The notes below the pieces were generated by a model that ran no database searches, was not told the DNA's origin, and saw only the letters and a list, made by a program, of their open reading frames with translations. 7,781 nucleotides of DNA from an uncultured Collinsella sp. (GTDB lineage Bacteria > Actinomycetota > Coriobacteriia > Coriobacteriales > Coriobacteriaceae): positions 1 through 7,781 of the forward strand of contig USEF01000073.1 in assembly GCA_900553475.1 (NCBI GenBank). The letters are read 5' to 3'. A program made the position numbers and the translations under genes. Shown here one piece after another: positions 1-5,621 of the stretch. Positions within the stretch are counted from its first letter, which is position 1. Every line of letters begins with the position of its first letter.

Positions 1-1
1 C

Positions 2-82
2 TTCGTTAAACGGGCGCTAGGGCGTCACCCTTACACCAACATTTTCGACGCGATCGCAGAGGCCCCTTGGCCTTTAGTTTGA
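2..82 (+). CDS. Possible C-terminal end of an upstream gene (partial, hypothetical)
   Basis: Frame 2 is open from the left edge to a TGA at 80-82, giving 26 residues that end in IAEAPWPLV. The codons look like those of neighbouring genes, with C or G frequent in the third position. The stop lies 18 nt before the hairpin at 101-125, which would suit the end of a + strand gene convergent with the HAD gene. I do not recognise the sequence, and 27 codons can be open by chance, so both gene status and function are uncertain. Confidence 0.3.
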   Translation, partial: FVKRALGRHPYTNIFDAIAEAPWPLV

Positions 83-100
83 TACAAGTTCCGCACGAGC

Positions 101-125
101 CGGAAAGCACTTAATGTGCTTTCCG
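101..125. terminator. Perfect hairpin between convergent coding ends
   Basis: CGGAAAGCAC (101-110) and GTGCTTTCCG (116-125) form a perfect 10-bp stem with a 5-nt loop, TTAAT. It sits beyond the stop of the minus-strand HAD gene and just after the possible + strand stop at 82, so it could end transcripts from both sides. No T-run follows on either strand, so it is not a classical intrinsic terminator; a transcript-stabilising role is also possible. Confidence 0.45.
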
Positions 126-192
126 AGCGAGCCCAGGACCTGACCGAGCGAAAAGTTAACCCGTGCCGCCCGGCCAGGCCCAACGAGCCACG

Positions 193-1020
193 TTAACGAG
201 CCGCCAAGATGGCGTCGATGAGCGTCAGTACGCCCCCGTCGTTGTTGCTAGGAATGCGCCACTTGGCGTGCGCGTTCATATGCTCCTCGGCGTTGTCCAC
301 GATAAAGCTGTGACCGACGCGCTCCAGCATGGGGATGTCGTTGTAGGTATCACCCACGGCGGCAGCATCGGCAATATCGATGCCCAGGTGCTCGCACAGG
401 TGCGCGACGCCGGCGCCCTTGTCGACGCCCAGGTTCATAAAGTCGATCCACTCGCGCCCGGCGTTGGTGACGTAGAGCTTGTCCGAGAACTCGGGGCTAT
501 AGGTCTCGCGGAAAGCGGGCTCGGCGTCGTAGCCGGGGAAGAAGACCGAAATCTTGTTGGACTCGAAATCAATGCCCTCAAAGCTGTCGACGTAGTTGAT
601 TGTGTTGTAGTAGACGCTGATCTCGTCGTGGTATTGATGGTCGCGGGCAAGCACGTAGAACTCGTCGAAGCAGCACAGGACGGGGACAGCGCGAGGATCC
701 TCCGAGGCACGGTTCAAGACCTGCTGATACAGCTCCACGTCAATATTGCTCTTATAGATATAGCTGCCGCGATAGATCACGCACGCTCCGTTGTCGGGAC
801 AAAAGGCGAGGCGGTTCTTGATGCCCTCGAACATCTCCTCGAGCTTGGGGGCGGGACGTCCGCTGGCGGGGCAGAATACGATGCCGGCGTCGGCGAGCTT
901 GTCCAGGCGCTCATCAAGACCCTGGGGCAGCACACGCTCGTCGGTCAGCAGCGTCTTGTCCATATCGACGGCGAGAATCTTAATGTTGCCGATGTTGGCG
1001 TCCGATTCGTAAGTTTGCAT
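193..1020 (-). CDS. Cof-type HAD-IIB family hydrolase (sugar-phosphate or cofactor phosphatase)
   Basis: This 275-residue cytoplasmic protein belongs to the haloacid dehalogenase superfamily, subclass IIB (Cof/YidA type), which is typically Mg2+-dependent phosphatases acting on sugar phosphates or phosphorylated cofactors. All four HAD motifs are visible: motif I DMDKT, with the nucleophile Asp19 and acid Asp21; motif II in PASGR, with Ser53; motif III Lys201; and motif IV GDTYND, with Asp224 and Asp228. The roughly 110 residues between motifs II and III form the type IIB cap, which sets the substrate. The length is normal. The ATG is preceded on the minus strand by GAAAGG about 9 nt upstream. 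Motif I has Lys where many relatives have Gly (DxDGT), a variation seen in the family. It stands alone, divergent from argG. The substrate cannot be deduced. Confidence 0.9.
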   Translation of the reverse strand: MQTYESDANIGNIKILAVDMDKTLLTDERVLPQGLDERLDKLADAGIVFCPASGRPAPKLEEMFEGIKNRLAFCPDNGACVIYRGSYIYKSNIDVELYQQVLNRASEDPRAVPVLCCFDEFYVLARDHQYHDEISVYYNTINYVDSFEGIDFESNKISVFFPGYDAEPAFRETYSPEFSDKLYVTNAGREWIDFMNLGVDKGAGVAHLCEHLGIDIADAAAVGDTYNDIPMLERVGHSFIVDNAEEHMNAHAKWRIPSNNDGGVLTLIDAILAAR

Positions 1021-1055
1021 AAAAAAGCGCCTTTCGTTTCGAGATCGTTTCAGAC

Positions 1056-1061
1056 GTTATA
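1056..1061 (-). promoter_or_regulatory. Candidate -10 element of the HAD gene
   Basis: On the minus strand this reads TATAAC, five of six matches to TATAAT, and would give a 5' leader of roughly 30 nt. No good -35 lies 16 to 18 bp upstream, so this is only a candidate. Confidence 0.25.
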
Positions 1062-1163
1062 ACCATCAACTAGTAGTCGAGCGTATTTTCGCAGGAATGG
1101 TGCGTATTTGCACTGCAATTCACAAACTAATGAAAAAACTTTTCAGAAATTTGAATTTGTCGC

Positions 1164-1191
1164 TTGTGCAGCGTGCACTTTATCGTAATAT
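1164..1191 (+). promoter_or_regulatory. Candidate promoter for the argG leader, with inner palindrome
   Basis: TTGTGC (1164-1169) and TAATAT (1186-1191) are separated by 16 bp and resemble weak -35 and -10 boxes. The palindrome GTGCA-GCG-TGCAC (1166-1178) overlaps the -35 and the spacer, where a repressor could act. Transcription would begin near 1198, about 95 nt before the arginine-rich ORF. The match is modest and no start site is known. Confidence 0.3.
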
Positions 1192-1294
1192 AGCGAACAT
1201 CGAAAACGGAGACGGCAAAAGAGCCGTTTACCGAGGAAAAGGTACCGTTTGCGATATTTGAATTGCGCCCGGCGATACGTGAGAGGAGAGGCAG

Positions 1295-1369
1295 ATGCAG
1301 TTCGTAAAGATCATCACCACTGCAGACAATGCCATCCGACGCCAGCGCGCAATTTCCCGACGACGATAA
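1295..1369 (+). CDS. Short arginine-rich ORF, possible argG leader peptide
   Basis: This 24-codon ORF has a strong ribosome site: AGGAG at 1284-1288, 6 nt before the ATG, within a purine-rich GAGAGGAGAGG. The first 14 residues are unremarkable (starts MQFVKIITTADNA), but the end is RRQRAISRRR followed by TAA. That is six arginines in the last ten residues, including three tandem CGA codons directly before the stop. It lies 205 bp upstream of argG on the same strand. Amino-acid biosynthetic genes in many bacteria are controlled by leader peptides rich in the pathway product, so translation of this ORF could sense Arg-tRNA(Arg) or arginine. Hairpins overlap and follow its end. That it is translated and regulatory is inference; a chance ORF of this length is possible. 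Confidence 0.45.
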   Translation: MQFVKIITTADNAIRRQRAISRRR

Positions 1370-1377
1370 CAATCGTC
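1362..1377 (+). promoter_or_regulatory. Small hairpin overlapping the leader ORF stop codon
   Basis: GACGAT (1362-1367) pairs perfectly with ATCGTC (1372-1377) around an AACA loop. The left arm contains the last arginine codons and the first base of the TAA, so a ribosome finishing or stalled there would prevent this stem. Confidence 0.35.
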
Positions 1378-1417
1378 TCTGTCCGCATGGGGCGAATTGC
1401 CTCAACAGAGTCATTTT
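1377..1417 (+). terminator. Terminator-like hairpin in the argG leader
   Basis: CTCTGT (1377-1382) pairs with ACAGAG (1405-1410). Inside, GGGGC (1389-1393) pairs with GCCTC (1399-1403) with one G-U pair and a GAATT loop. The two stems are separated by an asymmetric internal loop (CCGCAT against A). The hairpin is followed by TCATTTT, an imperfect T-run. Placed between the arginine-rich ORF and argG, it could be an attenuator. Its outer stem is only 6 bp and the T-run is interrupted, so strength is doubtful. Confidence 0.35.
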
Positions 1418-1574
1418 GAGGTCGTTGGGTTTTAGCACGACATTGCTGCATGTTTCTAGGGCATGTATGTGCTGATTTTTGCTATTTAACCTGATATTGC
1501 ACGGTATATGACCTTGAAATGACTTGCAACTGACCGATGTTCTAACTAGCTACCAAGGGCGAAAGGAAACAGCC

Positions 1575-2801
1575 ATGAGCAAGGAAAAAGTCGTTCTCGC
1601 ATATTCCGGTGGTCTTGATACATCCGTATGTGTCAAGTGGCTCCAGGACGAGAAGAATCTCGATGTCGTTTGCGTCTGCGGCAACGTGGGCCAGGAAGAG
1701 ACCGGACTGGATGCCAAGAAGCAGAAGGCGCTCGACCTGGGCGTTCTCGATTGCCAGGTACTCGACCTGCGCGACGAGTTCTCCGATGAGTTCCTGACTA
1801 AGGCCATCGCCGCAAACTCCATGTACGAGAACAAGTATCCGCTGCTCTCCGCTCTTTCCCGCCCGCTGCTCGCCAAGAAGCTTGTCGAGGTCGCTCACGA
1901 GTTTGGCGCGACCTACGTCGCCCACGGCTGCACCGGCAAGGGTAACGACCAGGTCCGTTTTGAGGCTGCCGTCAAGGCCCTCGACCCCGAGCTTAAGGTT
2001 ATCGCCCCGGTTCGCGAGTGGGACCTGAAGTGCCGTCCCGACGAGGTCGCCTATGCCCACGCCCACAACGTGCCGGTTCCCGAGGGTGCCAACGATAACC
2101 CCTATTCCATCGACGACAACCTGTGGGGTCGCGCCATCGAGTGCGGTCACCTGGAGGACCCCTGGAATGAGCCGCTCGATGACGCTTGGGTTATGACCAA
2201 GAACCCCGAGGACACGCCTGACACCCCGACTTACACCGAGATTGAGTTTGAGGCCGGCAAGCCCGTCGCCGTAGACGGCAAGAAGATGAAGCTCTCCGAG
2301 ATCGTCATCGCCCTCAACAAGATCTCCGGCGACAATGGCTTTGGCCGTCTCGATCTGGTCGAGGATCGCCTGGTGGGTCTTAAGAGCCGCGAGTGCTACG
2401 AGGTTCCCGGCGCCCTGACGCTCATCACCGCCCACAAGGCGCTCGAGGACATCTGCGTCGAGGGCGACCTGCTCAAGACCAAGATCAAGCTCGAGCAGGA
2501 TTGGGCCACCGCCGTGTACAACGGCCAGTGGTACAGCCCGCTCAAAAACGCGCTCGATGCCTTTATGGCCGATACCCAGAAGTTCGTGACCGGCACTGTC
2601 CGTCTGAAGTTCTTTAAGGGCAACTGCCATGTCGTCGGCCGCAAGAGCCCCTTCAGCCTCTACGACTACGGTCTGGCTACCTACGACCGCGACACCACGT
2701 TTGACGAGAAGGCCAGCGCCGGCTTTATCGAGATCGATACGCTGTCGCTCAAGACGTGGGCAAAGGTCCAGGGCCCCAGCTCTGCTGCCGCCCAGGCCTA
2801 G
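1575..2801 (+). CDS. argG: Argininosuccinate synthase
   Basis: ArgG joins citrulline and aspartate using ATP to give argininosuccinate, AMP and pyrophosphate: the penultimate step of arginine synthesis, in the cytoplasm. The 408 residues match the usual length of about 400. Visible signatures are the N-type ATP pyrophosphatase loop AYSGGLDTS (9-17), the YENKYPLLSALSRPLLAK segment (84-101), the substrate-binding AHGCTGKGNDQVRFE (116-130) and SIDDNLWGRAIECG (178-191). I chose the ATG at 1575 because AAAGGA (1562-1567) lies 7 nt before it and the protein then begins MSKEKVVLAYSGG, as in the family; the frame is open from a TTG at 1524, but that extension lacks support. It is followed by hairpins and a small gene, with argH 519 bp further on. 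A leader-peptide mechanism may control it. Confidence 0.97.
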   Translation: MSKEKVVLAYSGGLDTSVCVKWLQDEKNLDVVCVCGNVGQEETGLDAKKQKALDLGVLDCQVLDLRDEFSDEFLTKAIAANSMYENKYPLLSALSRPLLAKKLVEVAHEFGATYVAHGCTGKGNDQVRFEAAVKALDPELKVIAPVREWDLKCRPDEVAYAHAHNVPVPEGANDNPYSIDDNLWGRAIECGHLEDPWNEPLDDAWVMTKNPEDTPDTPTYTEIEFEAGKPVAVDGKKMKLSEIVIALNKISGDNGFGRLDLVEDRLVGLKSRECYEVPGALTLITAHKALEDICVEGDLLKTKIKLEQDWATAVYNGQWYSPLKNALDAFMADTQKFVTGTVRLKFFKGNCHVVGRKSPFSLYDYGLATYDRDTTFDEKASAGFIEIDTLSLKTWAKVQGPSSAAAQA

Positions 2802-2821
2802 CGCCCCCTTCCCTTGGTATC

Positions 2822-2840
2822 CGCGCGGCCCATCCGCGTG
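2822..2840 (+). terminator. GC-rich hairpin after argG
   Basis: CGCGCGG (2822-2828) pairs with CCGCGTG (2834-2840), with one G-U pair and loop CCCAT, 20 nt after the argG stop. No T-run follows, so it may act as a weak terminator or protect the 3' end. Confidence 0.35.
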
Positions 2841-2843
2841 ATA

Positions 2844-2879
2844 CATAACGGGCGCACGGGGTCCCTACCTTTCGTTATG
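2844..2879 (+). repeat. Inverted repeat CATAACG / CGTTATG
   Basis: CATAACG (2844-2850) and CGTTATG (2873-2879) are perfect inverted copies, 22 nt apart. The enclosed segment contains a further small GGG/CCC pairing (around 2858-2865). It could be an RNA stem between argG and the small gene or a DNA operator with distant half-sites; nothing decides between these. Confidence 0.35.
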
Positions 2880-2954
2880 CTTGCTGACACTTCTTAACAT
2901 CGGTGGCCCCTACGTTCCGCCCGCATATATGATGCCGCGTCTGCGGCTGAGTCC

Positions 2955-2981
2955 GAGCCCCGGGGTTGTCCGGCGGGGCTC
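2955..2981 (+). terminator. Hairpin before the small ORF, possible argG terminator or attenuator
   Basis: GAGCCCCG (2955-2962) and CGGGGCTC (2974-2981) form a perfect 8-bp GC-rich stem with an 11-nt loop. CTTCTATC follows, a pyrimidine-rich but broken T-tract. It lies 154 nt after argG and 37 nt before the ribosome site of the small gene, so it could end the argG transcript or limit readthrough into the small gene and argH. Confidence 0.45.
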
Positions 2982-3031
2982 CTTCTATCAATTTGGCGGC
3001 TCTGCGCCTATATATATGAGGAGTATCCATT

Positions 3032-3202
3032 ATGTTCAATGCTATCGCGCATGCTTTACTTGCCCTCGCGCCCGAGTTCGATGCTGCAAGGGTCGAGGAC
3101 GTCCCTATGAGCCTGAAGGCCTGGATCGATGGCTCGCAGGGCAACATCCGGAGGGAGACGTTGGGCGCCAAGTGCATGGCGCGTCACTTCTTTGCAAATT
3201 AG
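3032..3202 (+). CDS. Small hypothetical protein (56 residues) between argG and argH
   Basis: The ORF starts at ATG 3032 and ends at TAG 3200-3202. GAGGAG (3018-3023), 8 nt before the start, is a textbook ribosome site, and codon use resembles the neighbours. Residues 2-13 (FNAIAHALLALA) are hydrophobic with a His; the middle, from about 14 to 30, is acidic and ends in SLKAWIDGSQ near 28-37; the C-terminus is basic (NIRRETLGAKCMARHFFAN). The start is not long or basic enough to be a clear signal peptide or membrane anchor. I do not recognise a family. Being in the argG-argH gap on the same strand suggests co-transcription with argH, 118 bp downstream, but no function follows. It could also be the remnant of a longer gene, although the strong ribosome site argues for translation. 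Confidence 0.6.
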   Translation: MFNAIAHALLALAPEFDAARVEDVPMSLKAWIDGSQGNIRRETLGAKCMARHFFAN

Positions 3203-3252
3203 CTACATGGCTCCGCACACGGTGGGGAATGTGTAAAACTAGCGGTTGAAAA

Positions 3253-3266
3253 ATCGCTTTAGCGAT
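3253..3266 (+). promoter_or_regulatory. Palindrome upstream of argH
   Basis: ATCGCT-TT-AGCGAT is a perfect inverted repeat, 54 bp before the argH start and directly after TTGAAA (3246-3251), which resembles a -35 box. It could be a repressor site or, as RNA, a small stem with a TTTA loop. The core CGCTTTAGC recurs exactly upstream of rpiB (6260-6268). No convincing -10 accompanies the TTGAAA. Confidence 0.3.
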
Positions 3267-3320
3267 ATGGCGCATTGCTTTGGGCGCTTGTTTTGGTATT
3301 TGGAGAAAGGGGACGGTTCC

Positions 3321-4751
3321 ATGGCTCTTTGGGGCGGTCGTTTTGAGGCGGGCGTGGCCGAGGTCACGCAGGAGTTTGGCGCGTCGCTGCCGGTCGACAA
3401 ACATCTCTATAAGCAGGATATCGCCGGCTCTAAGGCGCATGCCAAAATGCTGGCGGCCCAGGGCATCATCAGTGCCGAGGACGAGCAGGCGATTGCCAAG
3501 GGCCTGACCGGAATCGAACAGGATATCGATGCCGGCAACTTCACCTTCGACATCAACGACGAAGACATTCATATGTCCATCGAGAGCGAGCTGACGCGTC
3601 GCATCGGCGAGGCTGGCAAGCGCTTGCATACCGGACGTTCGCGCAACGACCAGGTGGCGACCGATACGCGCCTGGGCGTCAAGGCGCTGGCCAAGGAGCT
3701 CATGGGGGCCAATCTTGAGCTGCGCCATGTGCTGGTGGATGCGGCTAAGAAGTACGACAAGGTGATTCTGCCGGGCTACACGCACATGCAGCACGCTCAG
3801 CCCGTGCTGCTGTCGCATCATCTGCTGGCGTATTCCTGGATGTTCGCGCGCGACTTTACACGCCTGAAGGCAGCCTTTGATGCCGCCGACAACTGTCCGC
3901 TGGGCGCTGCCGCGCTTGCCGGCACGAGCTATCCGCTCGATCGTCAGATGACGGCTGCCGAACTTGGCTTTGCGGGCGTGATTCCCAACTCGCTCGATGC
4001 GGTTTCCGACCGTGATTTCCTCCTCGACCTGCATTACGCCGGCTCCGTCATGGCGATGCACCTGTCGCGTCTTTCCGAGGAGATCGTGCTGTGGTCGAGC
4101 TCCGAATTTGGCTTTATCACGCTTTCCGACTCTTACTCCACCGGTTCGTCCATCATGCCGCAGAAGAAGAACCCCGACTTTGCCGAGCTTATCCGCGGCA
4201 AGAGCGGCCGAGTCTATGGCAACCTGGTGCAGCTGCTCGTGACCATGAAGGGCTTGCCGCTCGCTTATAACAAGGACTTGCAGGAGGACAAGGAGGGCGC
4301 GCTCGATGCCGCCCATACGCTCATGCAGTGCCTGTCCGTTATGGCCGGTATGATTTCGACTTGGACCGTCAACGAGGATGCCATGGCGCGCGAGTGCGGC
4401 GTGGGGCACCTTGCCGCTACCGATGTTGCCGATTACCTGGCCAAGCGTGGCCTGCCGTTCCGCGAGGCACACGCCGTGGTGGGCCATTTGGTCCTGATGT
4501 GTGAGAAGCGTGGCTGCAATCTTGAGGACCTGCCGTTTGAGGTGTTCCAGGAGGCAAGCCCGCTCTTTGAGCACGACATTACCGAGGCGCTCGACATCCC
4601 GTCGATTGTCGCCGCGCGCACGACCGAGGGCGGTACCGCCCCTGCCGCCGTTGCCGTGCAGCTGCAGCGTGCCGAGGCACAACTCGTTGCCGACGAAGGC
4701 GTGTTTGGATCGCTGACCAAGGTCGTCGAGATGGGTCACGGGGCAAAGTAG
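3321..4751 (+). CDS. argH: Argininosuccinate lyase
   Basis: ArgH splits argininosuccinate into arginine and fumarate, the last step of arginine synthesis, as a cytoplasmic homotetramer of the fumarase/aspartase superfamily. The 476 residues fit the usual 455-480. The N-terminus MALWGGRF is typical. Conserved blocks are TGRSRNDQV (104-112), THMQHAQP with the likely catalytic His158 (154-161), and the superfamily signature GSSIMPQKKNP (275-285), whose serine pair supplies the catalytic base in known relatives. The ATG at 3321 follows AAAGGGG (3306-3312) with 8 nt spacing; the frame is open further upstream, to an ATG at 3267, but those residues are not family-like. It lies downstream of argG and the small gene and ends in its own terminator. 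No truncation or missing key residue is seen. Confidence 0.97.
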   Translation: MALWGGRFEAGVAEVTQEFGASLPVDKHLYKQDIAGSKAHAKMLAAQGIISAEDEQAIAKGLTGIEQDIDAGNFTFDINDEDIHMSIESELTRRIGEAGKRLHTGRSRNDQVATDTRLGVKALAKELMGANLELRHVLVDAAKKYDKVILPGYTHMQHAQPVLLSHHLLAYSWMFARDFTRLKAAFDAADNCPLGAAALAGTSYPLDRQMTAAELGFAGVIPNSLDAVSDRDFLLDLHYAGSVMAMHLSRLSEEIVLWSSSEFGFITLSDSYSTGSSIMPQKKNPDFAELIRGKSGRVYGNLVQLLVTMKGLPLAYNKDLQEDKEGALDAAHTLMQCLSVMAGMISTWTVNEDAMARECGVGHLAATDVADYLAKRGLPFREAHAVVGHLVLMCEKRGCNLEDLPFEVFQEASPLFEHDITEALDIPSIVAARTTEGGTAPAAVAVQLQRAEAQLVADEGVFGSLTKVVEMGHGAK

Positions 4752-4803
4752 AGGTTTGGCTGAAGCCGTTTTTGCCATTTATTGAGGAATCGTTTTTTGC
4801 TTT

Positions 4804-4840
4804 ACGGGCGTCTGCTGATGTAGGCGTCCGTATTTTGTTG
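4804..4840 (+). terminator. Intrinsic terminator of argH
   Basis: ACGGGCGTCT (4804-4813) pairs with AGGCGTCCGT (4822-4831) over 10 bp with two G-U pairs and an 8-nt loop. ATTTTGTTG follows at once. It lies 52 nt after the argH stop, so ndk is probably transcribed separately. Confidence 0.75.
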
Positions 4841-5015
4841 CTATGGGGGAGGGGCTTGTCGAGAAGTTCTGTAGGACCTTTGGGCAGGTTGTGAAGGGGG
4901 TACGTTCGCGGGCGGCAACCGACCGTCTGCTCTGCTCGATGTGGTTGATGGGCAGTCGGATGGTACTCTAATCGGGCTTCGAAACAGAAGTGACACATAT
5001 GGAGCGCTTTAATAA

Positions 5016-5031
5016 ATTGCAACGTTTCAAT
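5016..5031 (+). promoter_or_regulatory. LacI-type palindrome upstream of ndk
   Basis: ATTGCAACGTTTCAAT is a 16-bp dyad with a central CG and seven of eight symmetric pairs. Palindromes with a central CG flanked by TTG..CAA arms are typical of LacI/GalR-family operators. It lies 13 bp upstream of the candidate ndk -35. The bound regulator is not known. Confidence 0.35.
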
Positions 5032-5044
5032 AAACAGCTTTTTG

Positions 5045-5073
5045 TTTAACTGCAGCTAAAACTCTGTTACGAT
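5045..5073 (+). promoter_or_regulatory. Candidate ndk promoter
   Basis: TTTAAC (5045-5050) and TACGAT (5068-5073) are separated by exactly 17 bp. The -10 matches four of six consensus bases and the -35 three of six. Transcription would begin near 5080, giving a leader of about 57 nt. Confidence 0.4.
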
Positions 5074-5136
5074 GCAGTCCAGGCGGGTGCCGGAATGGGA
5101 CTTGGGCACGCGCGAACCTACTTGAAAGGCTACCTT

Positions 5137-5541
5137 ATGGCTATCGAGAAGACCTTCATCATGATTAAGCCCGACGCCGTGCGCGACCGCAAGATCGGCG
5201 AGATTGTTGCTCGCATCGAGCGCAGCGGCCTTGTCATCGAGCGCATGGAGATGACCACGCTCGAGCGCGCTACCGTCGAGGAGCACTACGCCCATCTGGC
5301 CGACAAGCCCTTCTTTGGCGGTCTCTGTGACTTTATGACGAGCGGTCCGGTCGTCAAGATGGTCGTTTCCGGTCTCTCCGCTGTTGCTAAGATGCGCACC
5401 CTCATGGGCGCTACTAATCCGCTTGACGCTGCTCCTGGTACCATCCGCGGCGACTTTGCCGTCGATGTCAACGCCAACGTGATCCACGGCTCCGACTGCC
5501 TGGAGAACGCCGAGATTGAGATCAAGCGCTTCTTTGGCTAA
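5137..5541 (+). CDS. ndk: Nucleoside-diphosphate kinase
   Basis: Ndk moves the gamma phosphate of a nucleoside triphosphate to nucleoside diphosphates through a phosphohistidine, keeping NTP and dNTP pools balanced. The 134 residues are the short bacterial length. Visible elements are EKTFIMIKPDAV with Lys11, Tyr51, the ATNPLDAAPGTIRGDFA loop (92-108) and NVIHGSD with the catalytic His117 (114-120). The ATG at 5137 is preceded by GAAAGG (5124-5129), 7 nt away; the frame is open from 5095, but the earlier codons are not family-like. The residue before Asn114 is Ala where many homologues have Arg (RNxxHGSD). It appears monocistronic: a terminator stands before it, rpiB converges after it, and a LacI-type palindrome lies upstream. 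Confidence 0.97.
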   Translation: MAIEKTFIMIKPDAVRDRKIGEIVARIERSGLVIERMEMTTLERATVEEHYAHLADKPFFGGLCDFMTSGPVVKMVVSGLSAVAKMRTLMGATNPLDAAPGTIRGDFAVDVNANVIHGSDCLENAEIEIKRFFG

Positions 5542-5543
5542 AC

Positions 5544-5565
5544 CAGCTTTGACTCCTTAAAGCTG
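5544..5565 (+). terminator. Short hairpin after ndk
   Basis: CAGCTTT (5544-5550) and AAAGCTG (5559-5565) form a 7-bp stem with an 8-nt loop, directly after the ndk stop. The following TTAGCG is not a T-run, so it is a weak terminator at best; the larger hairpin at 5622-5656 is the better candidate. Confidence 0.35.
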
Positions 5566-5621
5566 TTAGCGTGTGGCTTGGGCGCCGCGGAACTCCATCC
5601 TTTTATTCCAAAATCTATGAA

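Larger units (their letters stand above)
1021..1574. other. Long divergent intergenic region upstream of argG
   Basis: 554 bp separate the HAD start from the argG start. The part next to the HAD gene carries its ribosome site and a possible -10 (TATAAC on the minus strand, plus-strand 1056-1061). The middle, from 1164 to 1441, holds a weak candidate promoter with an inner palindrome, an arginine-rich short ORF and RNA hairpins. The rest, to 1560, is AT-richer and contains repeated GCATGT words (1448-1453 and 1461-1466), but I see no convincing consensus promoter there. I find no tRNA, T-box consensus or clear ArgR box. Confidence 0.6.
4841..5136 (+). other. Intergenic region and leader of ndk
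   Basis: The part from 4841 to about 4980 holds no supported gene: a 42-codon open frame from an ATG at 4843 has no ribosome site. From 5001 the sequence becomes AT-rich and carries a near-palindrome (5016-5031) and a candidate promoter (5045-5073) leading into ndk. Confidence 0.5.

Noticed and set aside
1130..1261. 43-codon + strand frame beginning MKKLFRNLNL
   Set aside because: No ribosome site precedes the ATG (CACAAACTA), and the candidate leader promoter lies inside it. The protein has no clear pattern.
1200..1261. Possible T-box riboswitch upstream of argG
   Set aside because: GGTACCG near 1240 faintly resembles the T-box core, but the full AGGGTGGNACCGCG motif, the specifier stem and an antiterminator are not present.
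1127..1438. 103-codon open frame on the minus strand in the HAD-argG gap
   Set aside because: It starts with GTG and has no ribosome site. The composition is rich in Ser, Cys and Arg and unlike the neighbours, no family is recognisable, and it lies over the argG leader structures.
1542..2846. 434-codon minus-strand frame opposite argG, and similar long frames opposite argH and cyuA
   Set aside because: These are antisense shadows of high-GC genes. The sense frames carry full family signatures, while the antisense ones show none.
3009..3018. TATATATATG as a -10 box for the small gene
   Set aside because: A start from it would fall at or after the GAGGAG ribosome site, and there is no -35 at the proper distance.
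4843..4971. 42-codon + strand frame after the argH terminator
   Set aside because: It begins directly after the terminator T-run, with no ribosome site and no recognisable protein features.
4579..5022. 147-codon minus-strand frame across the argH end and the ndk upstream region
   Set aside because: It overlaps argH antisense, crosses the argH terminator, has no ribosome site, and reads as low-information sequence.
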